This document shows, one piece after another, positions 54,447 to 64,000 of a DNA stretch of 64,000 nucleotides (its first letter is position 1; each line of letters begins with the position of its first letter). Below the pieces are notes generated by a model. The model made no database searches, was not told where the DNA came from, and was given only the letters and a program-made list of their open reading frames with translations. This DNA is from Amoebidium appalachense. Taxonomy: Eukaryota > Ichthyosporea. A program made the position numbers and the translations under genes. Where the stretch lies: contig CAVNZM010000005.1 of the NCBI GenBank assembly GCA_963693365.1, positions 3,906,001 through 3,970,000 of the forward strand, written 5' to 3'.

Positions 54447-55081
54447 ACCCCGAACCCGTTATGTATGACAGGATTGTTTTTGAATGAATTGTGAAGTTAT
54501 GGCTACTGGTTGTGACGTATAGGCGTATTGTATAGATGTGTTTGTTCGTGAAATTCTTCTATGATGTGTACACTCGTACTGCATGTGCATGTTGAGAGAG
54601 CGGTTGTTACACTTTCTGTATGTCATTGATATTGAGATCGCATTGTTTTGATTGGTTGCGAGTCAGGGTTCCATGAGCCTGTGACAATGCAGCCCACTCT
54701 AATGACACCAGGCACCAGTGCTCACCGAGTCGGGCCCACTGTTATCAATGAAGCATTTGGATAGTATTCAGATTTATGTTTTACAGAGCAGGAAAAGAGT
54801 AGCTGTAGTGGCTGGATCCGTTTTGGTGGTGGTGGCTAGGGAAGCTTCTTAAGGGGGGAAGGGAGGCAGGGACGGGGAGAGAGGGGGGGTGCCGGGGGGG
54901 GATGGGGGGGGATGGGGGGGGCCAGGGGGGATGATTTGCAATAAGTACCTATACTGTACATAGTGCTAGCGTGCAGTTGTGTTATCGTGGAGGCACACTG
55001 GCACAAAGCCACTTTTCAAAAAAAATTGTCTTTCTTAAAACTTTCTTTCTCATTATTTTGTCTCGTTAAAGGCTTTTCCCC

Positions 55082-55119
<38 letters not shown>

Positions 55120-55153
55120 GCAAGTGGGAATGTGTGTGTGTGTGTGTGTGTGT

Positions 55154-55205
<52 letters not shown>

Positions 55206-55334
55206 TGAATGCGTCAAAAAGTACGAAGTACACAAGAACAAACGGATAACACGATGCAGAATGCAAGCCATACATAAAGAGTATGCATAATAAGCAGAGC
55301 CCATCCTCAGGGGGGGCCCAGGGGGGGGGGGGGG
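54447..55334. other. Intergenic flank left of the Penelope-like element
   Basis: Ordinary sequence to 54850, then G-rich runs, poly-T at 55084-55117, (GT)n at 55133-55154, a 48-nt poly-G at 55156-55203, and one partial terminal-repeat copy at 55204-55320. No gene seen. Confidence 0.6.
55204..55320 (+). repeat. Extra tandem copy of the Penelope terminal-repeat segment
   Basis: Matches the first 117 bases or so of the 301-bp direct repeat that starts at 55335, separated from it only by a short poly-G run, so the terminal repeat is partly tandem here. Tandem terminal repeats are common in Penelope-like elements. Confidence 0.88.
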
Positions 55335-55635
55335 TTTTGAATGCGTCAAAAAGTACGAAGTACACAAGAACAAACGGATAACACGATGCAGAATGCAAGC
55401 CATACATAAAGAGTATGCATAATAAGCAGAGCCCATCCTCAGGGGGGGCCCACGTCATCCACAGTACCCGAGTTTCGACCTATTCCCCTCGTTAACGAAA
55501 CCCAACTCAGATACTGTTTCACTTGAACATGAGTAGGTCACCCGTCTTGATCAGAGACGAGCAGGGTTGCTTATGCAGGCAAGGGCAGTGGGAAAGGCCG
55601 GGGGTTAAAGTTGCAGCAGTAAGCAGAAGCAAGAA
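55335..55635 (-). repeat. 3' terminal direct repeat (pLTR-like) of the Penelope element
   Basis: 301 bases that I read as identical to 60965-61265, at a constant offset of 5,630. It lies 3' of the ORF in the element's orientation. A perfect hairpin (gacggggcttc, loop tag, gaagctcccccgtc) follows at 55658-55685. Confidence 0.9.
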
Positions 55636-56136
55636 AAATATAGATAGGAACTCAGGAGACGGGGCTTCTAGGAAGCTCCCCCGTCGATACCTAAGTCGAT
55701 ACTTCCCTGGCTAACATACTACACCAGCTGAAAAGAATTAAGTCCCGAAGGCCACAGAATTCGTAATCAGAGGGGAAAATATGAGATTTGACCCACGCCG
55801 CAGGGTAGTAACACGCTTACTAGGGCGGAACTTTATCGTCTTCGAACGGAAAGCTATGCCCCCGGATGTCAGCCGGAAATATGGTATCACCCATTGCTTT
55901 GGGCTTGAAAAAAGCCAAACCGATAGTCCGAGTTATGTTACGCCGGCGGGTAACATGCCGCATGGGTTCCAAGGGAGCTGTCGCCAACAGAGCGGTGTGT
56001 GCATGCGTGCGCGTAACGCAATGTGTGAAGTGTGTCTATAGCTATGAAAGGGGGTATGCAGAAGTGGACAGATGAAGTGTGTGGAGAGAAAAACAGTAAG
56101 AAGAAAAGTAGACACCGGTATGTGCAACCCCGCACA

Positions 56137-56171
<35 letters not shown>

Positions 56172-56232
56172 AATAAGCGAAGATTACAGGTAATCAACCA
56201 GAACAACAAATGACAAGCAAAACAACAGGCGC

Positions 56233-56265
<33 letters not shown>

Positions 56266-56270
56266 AGGAA

Positions 56271-56400
<130 letters not shown>

Positions 56401-56900
56401 AGAGAGAGAGAAGGGGGGGGGGGGGGGGGGGGGGGGGGGGAGGGGAGGGGAGGGGGAGGGGGGTCTTATGGATGCTGCAGAATCGTCAGATATTAGACAA
56501 ATCGTACCAATACGATCATTCTCTCATATATGTGAGAAGATTGTGACTAACGATGTGCAGATCTGGTTAAGACCTGTTGGGTGTGCAGAGAAAATGGGAG
56601 GGGAAGGAGGAGGGAAAGGGGGAGGGGGGGGGGGGAAGTAAGAGAGGGGAGGGAATGTTAGAGTGTCAGTAGTCTCAGGGGACCCTGCAGAGTCGTTAGA
56701 TGTCAGACAAAAACGCACCAACGACCAAGTTCTCCGAGGGGAGAAATGCGTAAAACGTTCTGCAGAGTGGGTTAGAGACCTGCTGATGAGAAGAGTGTAT
56801 ACAGGGTTTGGCCAGGGGGGGGGGGGGGGGGGGGGGAAAGGGGGGGAAAAAGAAGGTAGGAGGGGAATGGGGGGGGGGGGGGGGGGGGGAGGAGAAGGGG

Positions 56901-56968
<68 letters not shown>

Positions 56969-57008
56969 GGGAGGGGGGGAGGGAGGGAGGGAGGGAAGAA
57001 AAGAAAAG

Positions 57009-57053
<45 letters not shown>

Positions 57054-57477
57054 CTGTGGTGGACAGATCAGAGACGAGACCTCCATTTCAAAACTTACCA
57101 GGCAACCCAAAAAACCTAGCCGGCTGAGAAAGAAGAACGGCGGGGGAATTGTTTGGGAAAAGGAGCGGGGGGAGAGAGAGAGGGGGGGGGGGGGGGGGGG
57201 GGGGGGGGAGGGGGAAGGGGGGGGGAGAGGGGGAGAGAGGGGGGAGAGGGAGAGAGAGAGAGAGGGAGGGAGAGAACGAGAGAGAACGAAAGAGAGCGAG
57301 AGAGGGAGACAGAGAGAGAGAGAGGGAGGGAGAGAGAGGGAGAGGGAGAGAGAGAGGGAGAGAGAGAGGGAGGGGGGGGGGGGGGAGGGGGGGGGGGGGG
57401 GGAGGTGTAGGGGCTGGTAGGGGGGGGGGGGGGGGGGAGGGGGGGGGGGGGGGGGGGAACCGGGATAGAGTGGGGGA

Positions 57478-60400
57478 CTAGGGAGTGTTGATCTTTTTAG
57501 TGATGATGGAGAGTATGTGAGAGGAGTGAACGCCACGGTATATGTGCGGGTGTGTGGCGAGAAAGCTGTGCATTTTGTGGTGCAAGAGTCTAAACGAGTA
57601 GCCTTTGTTAAGCAATGTTTTAGCAAGTCGTGCAGTGCATGTGGTGAATGCAGCAAGTGTGGAGCATTTGCGCTGGTAGCTATGCATTTGACTTGTCATG
57701 ATGCCGTATTTTGCAGTGCGGGAGATGAATGAGTCGTGATGTGGGAAACGAACGATGTCTAGTGTATTGAACGTGGGTGTGTCGAGCTTGTTGTAGATGG
57801 TTGTGTGAATGCCGTGATTAGTGCAGGTGATATGCAAGTCGAGGTAGGGGACAGAGGGGGAGGAACCGGCAGGGTTGAGTTGAAGGCTGGTCTTGGGATA
57901 TAGACCGAAATCACAATCTTCTAAATAGAGGTGGGAGAGAATGCGAGGATTATGAAGGGAGATCAAATCATCTATGTAGCGGCGAGTAAACTGAAAATCT
58001 ACCAAGACATCAATGCGTTCGTGTGCAATAAGCTTGCGAACAAAATCCAACTCATAAGTAAAGAGATAGAAATTAGCCAAGAAAACAGCACAGTTTGTAC
58101 CCATGGGGATACCAATGTCCTGTTTGTAGAGGGTATCGCCAAACACAACATATATGTTATCTACGAGGAAACATAGAAAATCCACAAGCTGTGCCTTAGA
58201 GAGATGTAGAGAGTGTTCTTTAGGCTCAAAGGAATCATCCTGGGAATCATCATCTACACGATCCACCCAGGACAACGTGGAGCCGGTTTTCTTAATAAAC
58301 ATGTGTGGTTTGCGAGCGTCCGTGCATTTTTTGACAAATATTGCGTCAATCAGTGTAGTGAGGCGAGCTTTCAAATCATGCAAGTCAATCTTGGTGTAGA
58401 GTGTGGAAAAATCAAACACAGACACGGGCGTATTTTCGTGTTGGCGTGTGGTACGGTTAAGGGCGTTGATTGTGTGTGTGAGTGCGGTGCTATCCGTGAG
58501 AATCCAAGAGCTAGTGTTGTGTGGCAGGTGGGGTTTGACAACATCACACCACATACGTTCGACATCAGGGGAGACGAACTTAAACACACTAGTGAGAAGG
58601 CGGGAGAGAGGTTCAAGTGATGTGGCAGAGGAGTTGGCAATGAAACGGAAGGTGGGTGGTGTTTTGTGCATTTTAACTATGGCCTGAAATGTGGGCAAGC
58701 GTGCAGTGCGACGTCCTGGTGTGCCTTTTATGTCATGTGTTTTGAGAAATGCAAGGTGTTGTGCAACAATGTCTTTTGGTGCAGTGTTGCAGACGGTGTA
58801 TGTTGCGGCAGGTGCATGCAGTTCGGCTGTAATGCTGCTAACGTAGTGTTTTTTGCAGACGATCACGAACGTGTTGCTAGCTTTATCCATTGTGGTGACT
58901 ACGAAACGTTTTTGGAAGCGACGCAGTAGAAGCACAGAAGCTTGTGGTACGGTGTGTGTGTTGGGTGCGTGTTGTGCATATGGCAGGAAGGGGCGACACT
59001 TAGTAAAGACGGCGGCTGCCCACGGATTCAAAGAGGGATAAGCTGCCATACCAAGATCGTACATCTTGTTACAGAAACTTTGCAACGCCTGTGTCAATAA
59101 ATTGCTACAGGTGGTGTCCTCCGTCTGCTCGACCTGCATTCGGAACTTGGTTCCAAAATGCATGAGCGATGCAAAGTCTGCGGGCAGGCCGGGAATGTCT
59201 AAGCGCGATGTAAGCACGTGTCCGTGTTGTGGGTGTACGTATGGCGCATAGTGCGGGTCGTTGCAAGGGCAGGGTTGTGCATGGATGTTTGCTATGGTGT
59301 CCTGCGGGAGTCGTGCGGTGTGTTTGCAGTTGATAGTGGTGTAGCCCAGGGTAGACACATATTTCCACACAGCAGAGATACGGAATTTACGCATTTCAAG
59401 CGGCAGGAGAGCATGTATTTCTTTGTCTTTGATGATGCGTTGCAAAGGGATTCTATCGAGCCCGGAGTTATGAAACACAGACACCAACATCACATGGGGT
59501 TGCGACATGTCAACACGTTCAAGTTCAAAACGACTACGTAATTCACGTTTGAGGCACGCAGCAATCTGTGAAAGGCGAGGTTGAGCAATGCCGGTGGGGA
59601 AAGCAAGGAGGTGCTCCTTCATCCTAACGATGTTGGAGGTGTTAAAGCGGTGTAGATATGCAGAGGAAAAGATACCACGAGACATAAGACTATCGATGTG
59701 CAGTAGGCGGCGTGTGAAGCAGCGCGAAAGAAACATGCGTGAGGGGTGTATAGGAGGCAGGTTGAGTGCAGGTGCAGGTGCAGGTGCAGGAGAGGGTGGA
59801 GGGGGTGTAGGAGGGGGTGTGTTGTGGAGAGCAAGCCGTGCACGCATATACAGCATGGGGTTGTGCACACGTGTAAAACGATTGCGCGATTGGCGGTGGC
59901 TTCGGTATTGCGAATTATAGCCGGTAGTAGGTACGTGTGCTTGCAGTATGTGAGTCCAGAAACGTTCCCTAGCGAGACGCTGCGTTTTATCAGTGTCAGC
60001 GTTTGTGCGTGGAAGCTGTTCGATTGGAAACATAATGAAGCTCTCGTGCCCGTACTTAGCCATATCCCAGTAGAGTGGACGGTTGTGCTCTTTGTGCTTG
60101 AAAAGAGCCCATTTTCTACTGTTTTGCGAATGCCGCTGGAATCTTTCAAAAGCGGATTTGCTAGTTTCACCAACGTAGCACCTGCCAATCGTTTTGTGAA
60201 ACACAACATAGATGACGTTGGTGTCGTGAATAGGATGTAGTGCATGCTTGGTGAGGGAGTGTTTGAGTTGCAGACGCCAGAGACGTTTAAGCATGGGGTG
60301 AGTGCGATTCAGGACGGTGTTTGTGTAGGGACCTGCAAGTTGTTGCCATGAGATGGTGCGAGGGGCGTTGGTGTAAGCATGTGAGGTGTTGTGTGCATTG

Positions 60401-60642
60401 TAGAAAGCAGACACGTGTTTGCGGCTAAGTTGGCGAGAGTGGCGTTGTGTGGAAAACGTTTCCCTTGGTGGAGCCACACCTCCACCGAAGGGGCCAGATC
60501 CGAGAACGGTTGGAGCCAATCGAGCGCATTTGCCAACACCATATCGAGCGCTCTCTCCCCCCCAAAGGGGAAAGCGATATAGAGGGGTGCTTGTTAATCC
60601 GGGCGACCACCCAGCCGGCATGAATAATAGATTGGACGTCAT
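57478..60642 (-). CDS. Penelope-type protein: N-terminal GIY-YIG endonuclease plus reverse transcriptase
   Basis: 1,054 residues from the first ATG at 60642; no stops or frameshifts. Residues about 140-247 form a GIY-YIG nuclease: NVIYVVFHKTIGRCYVGETS with the GIY-equivalent at 143-145 and YVG at 156-158, R167 in AFERFQRH, and the trailing GYNSQ. A Pro/Ala linker follows (about 276-293), then a CxC motif (QPCPCNDPHYAPY, Cys 458 and 460). The reverse transcriptase fills the C-terminal half: the LPTFQAIVKMHKTPPTFRFI block, the catalytic Asp in VFDFSTLYTKI (about 742-752), GIPMGTNCAVFLANFYLF and the YIDD box (889-892), then a thumb-like tail. Canonical Penelope proteins have GIY-YIG after the RT; this order is the permuted, Chlamys-like arrangement. 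All catalytic residues seem present, so it may be active. The ORF is flanked by the element's direct repeats. Confidence 0.93.
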   Translation of the reverse strand: MTSNLLFMPAGWSPGLTSTPLYRFPLWGGESARYGVGKCARLAPTVLGSGPFGGGVAPPRETFSTQRHSRQLSRKHVSAFYNAHNTSHAYTNAPRTISWQQLAGPYTNTVLNRTHPMLKRLWRLQLKHSLTKHALHPIHDTNVIYVVFHKTIGRCYVGETSKSAFERFQRHSQNSRKWALFKHKEHNRPLYWDMAKYGHESFIMFPIEQLPRTNADTDKTQRLARERFWTHILQAHVPTTGYNSQYRSHRQSRNRFTRVHNPMLYMRARLALHNTPPPTPPPPSPAPAPAPALNLPPIHPSRMFLSRCFTRRLLHIDSLMSRGIFSSAYLHRFNTSNIVRMKEHLLAFPTGIAQPRLSQIAACLKRELRSRFELERVDMSQPHVMLVSVFHNSGLDRIPLQRIIKDKEIHALLPLEMRKFRISAVWKYVSTLGYTTINCKHTARLPQDTIANIHAQPCPCNDPHYAPYVHPQHGHVLTSRLDIPGLPADFASLMHFGTKFRMQVEQTEDTTCSNLLTQALQSFCNKMYDLGMAAYPSLNPWAAAVFTKCRPFLPYAQHAPNTHTVPQASVLLLRRFQKRFVVTTMDKASNTFVIVCKKHYVSSITAELHAPAATYTVCNTAPKDIVAQHLAFLKTHDIKGTPGRRTARLPTFQAIVKMHKTPPTFRFIANSSATSLEPLSRLLTSVFKFVSPDVERMWCDVVKPHLPHNTSSWILTDSTALTHTINALNRTTRQHENTPVSVFDFSTLYTKIDLHDLKARLTTLIDAIFVKKCTDARKPHMFIKKTGSTLSWVDRVDDDSQDDSFEPKEHSLHLSKAQLVDFLCFLVDNIYVVFGDTLYKQDIGIPMGTNCAVFLANFYLFTYELDFVRKLIAHERIDVLVDFQFTRRYIDDLISLHNPRILSHLYLEDCDFGLYPKTSLQLNPAGSSPSVPYLDLHITCTNHGIHTTIYNKLDTPTFNTLDIVRFPHHDSFISRTAKYGIMTSQMHSYQRKCSTLAAFTTCTARLAKTLLNKGYSFRLLHHKMHSFLATHPHIYRGVHSSHILSIITKKINTP

Positions 60643-60728
60643 TGCATGAGAACACGCAAACCGGCTGTTGGATAAGAACAAGGATTAGTCTGTTTTCAGA
60701 TTCCCACCCACCCGGACGGCACGATGTA

Positions 60729-60760
<32 letters not shown>
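60729..60760 (+). repeat. Poly-A run just upstream of the Penelope ORF
   Basis: About 32 A on the plus strand (T in the element's sense), 87 bases before the start codon, between the 5' terminal repeat and the ORF. Confidence 0.9.
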
Positions 60761-60761
<1 letters not shown>

Positions 60762-60964
60762 AACAAGGCAGACAAGAACGGGTGCAAACGTGAATACGGC
60801 CGGTACAAAAATGAACACGGTGTGTGCAGGTGTGGGGAAGGCATTGCAGCATGCTTTTCGCGTGGTTACGACATAGAGCACCCATGCCCGGTTGCATGGG
60901 AGTGAATCTATCTCCACACAGTGGTCTGTCCTAAAAGGACACCTCTGAGAGAAGATATGGGGGG

Positions 60965-61265
60965 TTTTGAATGCGTCAAAAAGTACGAAGTACACAAGAA
61001 CAAACGGATAACACGATGCAGAATGCAAGCCATACATAAAGAGTATGCATAATAAGCAGAGCCCATCCTCAGGGGGGGCCCACGTCATCCACAGTACCCG
61101 AGTTTCGACCTATTCCCCTCGTTAACGAAACCCAACTCAGATACTGTTTCACTTGAACATGAGTAGGTCACCCGTCTTGATCAGAGACGAGCAGGGTTGC
61201 TTATGCAGGCAAGGGCAGTGGGAAAGGCCGGGGGTTAAAGTTGCAGCAGTAAGCAGAAGCAAGAA
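60965..61265 (-). repeat. 5' terminal direct repeat (pLTR-like) of the Penelope element
   Basis: Identical by eye to 55335-55635. It starts about 320 bases upstream of the ORF start in element orientation and is bounded on the outside by a 46-nt poly-G run (61267-61312). Confidence 0.9.
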
Positions 61266-61266
61266 A

Positions 61267-61312
<46 letters not shown>

Positions 61313-61315
<3 letters not shown>

Positions 61316-61575
61316 GATGCTGGCGCAAGATCAGAGGTGCTTCCTTGATACTCGGTGTTGATCTTTGCATGCAGCACACATTGCCACACTTGGACTATAT
61401 ATCTGTTGGGTGTCATAATAGAATATTCAACACTATTACAAGAATGACTGAACTAAACAACTAAACTATTGTGTTATTAATGCTGCACCATATGTTTGTT
61501 ATGAACGACAAGGGAAGCGTGTGTGCGTGCGTGCGCGTGTGTGTGTATGGTGTGTGCATATGTGTGCCCACACAA

Positions 61576-61627
<52 letters not shown>

Positions 61628-61731
61628 GTGTGTATGTGTTTGTGTTTTTGTGTGCACGGACGTGTGTGTGTGTGCATGTGTGTGGCGCGTGTGTGTTCAT
61701 ATGCATTGCCAAGTCGCGCTCCCTTGCACGT
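61313..61731. other. Spacer between Penelope element and subtilase gene
   Basis: About 170 bases of unique sequence followed by (GT)n-rich DNA at 61520-61690. No gene seen. Confidence 0.6.
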
Positions 61732-61737
61732 TTTATT
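61732..61737 (-). terminator. Putative polyadenylation signal of the subtilase gene
   Basis: AATAAA on the minus strand, 25 bases after the proposed stop codon; it supports ending the gene at 61762. Confidence 0.5.
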
Positions 61738-61761
61738 AGCACAATTAGGACAGAGTAGCCC

Positions 61762-63945
61762 TTACCTACAGGCTTCAAAGCTAACACCACACACAGACAC
61801 CACCCCCTGTGTCTTACCGATCTGTATAGCCACCCTAGAAGACAACACTTTCTGAGTCACCTGGAAGGTGTAATAGTACGGCCTGTATGACTTGCTAAGG
61901 GTGCCCACGCTGCGATTTGGGTTTAGAGGCTCAAAAAGCGGGACACCCGAATCGACAACTAATTGGAGCTCATCGGTTTCGATCGTCGATTTCGCCACAA
62001 CTGTCAATCGGTATGTTCCCGGCTCGAGGGGAACCAGACCAATGTATGTCAACTGAGCGTCGAAATATTTGTTGCTGATTCGATCGGCGAGCGCGGGGAG
62101 TTGGAACCCTATAGAGCCATCGAGAGCGGGTACGCCTACAATAGGCAAGGGGATGTTATCTTTAACAACCAAAAACGAACCGGCGGGAGCATCCTTTAAC
62201 ACCGGGAAAGGGACGCAAGTAGCCGGGAACGGCGGGGCCAAATCGGTGTAAATGCTCGGCTTCGGGCACATTCCATTGATCAAATTAGGAAATACGGTGG
62301 TAGCCGGGGCCTTTTGTGTAACTGTCGCGGTCACTGCAGGGAGGGGTGTGGGAATGGCGATGGGAGCGGGAGCTGATACTGATACTGTGCGCACAGGGGG
62401 GGTGATGGTCTCTTTAACGGTAACAACAACGGAGGAGACCGCTGTGCGTGTAATGGCCGGTGCTGTTTGGGTGATTGTCACGGGCGCGGGCGTGACATAT
62501 ACGGTGACGTTGGCGGGCGTGCGCGTGATGATGACAGGCGGCGGAGTCATGGCGGGAATGCGTGTGGCGGTTTCCGTAACTGTGCGCGTGATTTCGCGTG
62601 TAATTTCACGCGTAATTTCACGGGTAACGGTCTGTGCCGGATCGGCTGAAGGGGAGGGGCGAGGAAGAGGGACAGACGTCTCTGCCAACAGCGAATACAC
62701 GAGCCGATTAGGTGTATCCGTGCGATTGCCCATATCCATAAGTCCGATTGTGGCGGTATTTAGGATATACTCTTTGACTTGGGCCGGGGTTGCATTGGGC
62801 TCCACACTAAGATAGTTTGCAACTATCCCACTCACGAGCGGCACGGCCTGGGACGTGCCGATGCGGGTGCGCGTTTCAGCATTTCTCCATGCTGCAGGGA
62901 GGGAGATAGTTGTGATATATTGGTTGATGTCAATGATAGCCCTTGTTGTGTTTTCTTTCTAGCCATTGTTAACACGGCCATCTCTACCACGTCTACTGCA
63001 TGGCATCACCTAATTTGTAGCCCTGTCTCTTTCCTACTTTTCCCTTACTTTCTTTCCGGGTGACCTATTCTGTTCTTTTCTCATCCATCTAACCCCCCCC
63101 AACCCCCCCCCCCTCAACCTCTTTCCTTCCCTCCTCCTCCAGGGAGCCTACCACCATGGCTGCATTGTTGTGTCACTGCATTCGCGCTTGTGAAAAAACG
63201 CGCGAGAGGAATAGAAGGGAAAGCGAGAAAATGAACACGAAAGTGGGTTGTGAAAATTTGTTAGTTTCTTAATGCTAGTGCGGGAAGTGTGGGAAAGGGC
63301 AGGAGCGTGCGCGTGCATGCATGTGTAGATGTGTGAATTCTCATTTTATGTTCTTCTTTTTGTCGCGGAGAGGGGGAGGGGGGGGGGGGGGGGGGGGGTG
63401 GCACGGGTTCCCCAGAATTTGTTCAGACATACGTACAAAAAATGCAGTGCACACGAGAGGGAGCAGTTGCACACACATATAAGCATTCAGGCCACACAAC
63501 CCAAAATCGGGCATGCAGGGGAGAGGCGGGGCGAAGAAACAAGAAGGACGTCACCTACCCGAGAGAATATCCTCCCCAGGTGCAAGTATATCCACACACG
63601 GTCCGTAATTCGAAAACGTCGAAATTTGGTCCTTGCGCCCAATAGACCCCACCGTAATTGTGCTCCTCATGCTCGCTGGGGAATAATTACACGCATTGTC
63701 CCCCTTATTTCCGGCCGAAGTTACAACTACAACCCCCTCCGCAATCAAACTCTCAACCATTCTTTCCAACGCTTCGGATTTAATCGAGTGAAGAGAAAGC
63801 GAAACGACGGAGCGGCGTGATTTGTCGCGTTTTGTCTTGATTGCTTCCAACCCGGCTAGGAATGCTGATACCGGGCCGTTACCTTCCTCCCCGACAATTT
63901 TGACTGCATAGAGTTGACACTCTTTGCAGAAGCCATAGGTGCGAC
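61762..63945 (-). CDS. Subtilisin-like serine protease (S8, proteinase K type), 5' partial
   Basis: Two exons visible: 63945-63559 and 62891-61762, phase 1 at both intron edges. The first gives GRTYGFCKECQLYAVKIV, VVVVTSAGNKGDNACNYSPA (oxyanion-hole Asn in AGN) and TFSNYGPCVDILAPGEDILS. The second opens AWRNAETRTRIGTSQAVPLV, containing the catalytic Ser of the GTSxAxP box. The catalytic Asp and His, signal peptide and prodomain must lie beyond the window's right end. After the protease core comes a Thr/Pro-rich linker with TREI repeats (four tandem copies) and a C-terminal domain of about 150 residues that I cannot assign (FPATCVPFPVLKD; PGTYRLTVVAKSTIETDELQ; CGVSFEACR at the end), probably a cell-surface or substrate-binding module. 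The TAA stop overlaps a good donor (gtaagg), so a further exon is possible, but an AATAAA follows at once. Confidence 0.88.
62892..63558 (-). other. Intron of the subtilase gene
   Basis: Bounded by a gtaggt donor at 63558-63557 and a ctgcag acceptor at 62892. Contains a G run (63364-63400) and C-rich stretches but no further exon. Confidence 0.8.
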
Positions 63946-64000
63946 CTGGGAGGGGAGAGGGGTGGGTGGGGTGGGGGGGGGGGGGGGGGGGGGGGGGGAG
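63946..64000. other. Start of the next upstream subtilase intron
   Basis: C-rich on the coding strand, ending at the acceptor cccctcccag at 63946; continues beyond the window. Confidence 0.6.

Noticed and set aside
60965-61265. Hammerhead ribozyme in the Penelope terminal repeat
   Set aside because: Expected from the family, but no CUGANGA followed by a stem and GAAA could be found on either strand; a ctgagga and a gaaac occur in the wrong order. A covariance-model search is needed.

Overview
The window is nuclear DNA of a eukaryote. Genes are split by GT-AG introns, promoters carry TATA and CCAAT boxes, and intergenic DNA and introns are packed with (CA)n, (CT)n and long poly-C/poly-G runs (several G runs exceed 40 nt). 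The gene set (ERCC1, SR splicing factor, POT peptide transporter, Lsi2-like anion exporter, PC-esterase, proteinase-K-type subtilase, RING/TRAF/MATH protein) plus a domain-permuted Penelope-like element points to a protist, alga, unicellular holozoan or early-diverging fungus. I cannot name the organism. Most of the long open frames in the window are frames through microsatellites and are not genes.

Layout, left to right: (1) 1-4743 (+), 3' part of an ERCC1/RAD10 DNA-repair gene with six visible exons. (2) 6291-6640 (+), a frameshifted C2H2 zinc-finger remnant. (3) 9036-10061 (-), a TauD/TfdA dioxygenase. (4) 11738-15147 (+), a five-exon POT/PTR peptide transporter. (5) 15.2-21.7 kb, a microsatellite desert. 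(6) 21811-22440 (+), an isochorismatase-fold protein that has lost all three catalytic residues. (7) 24580-29788 (+), a seven-exon SR-type RNA-binding protein whose first coding exon is 7 nt. (8) 33121-34821 (+), a single-exon PC-esterase type II membrane protein. (9) 37199-50107 (-), a fourteen-exon Lsi2/ArsB-like transporter spread over 12.9 kb. (10) 52064-54446 (+), a decayed RING-TRAF zinc finger-MATH gene. (11) 55335-61265 (-), a Penelope-like retroelement with an intact 1,054-residue ORF between two identical 301-bp direct repeats. (12) 61762-63945 (-), the 3' part of a secreted-type subtilisin whose 5' end lies beyond the window.

The genes do not form an operon or an obvious cluster. 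The dioxygenase, the peptide transporter and the isochorismatase-like protein share a compact CCAAT + TATA promoter design; whether they are co-regulated is unknown. The most notable item is the Penelope-like element: its GIY-YIG endonuclease domain lies N-terminal to the reverse transcriptase, together with a CxC motif, which is the permuted architecture, and its repeat is scattered as fragments elsewhere in the window, including inside host introns. Exon joins were made by hand from homology, splice-site consensus and phase. They close in frame for all complete multi-exon genes, but no alignment or transcript data were available.
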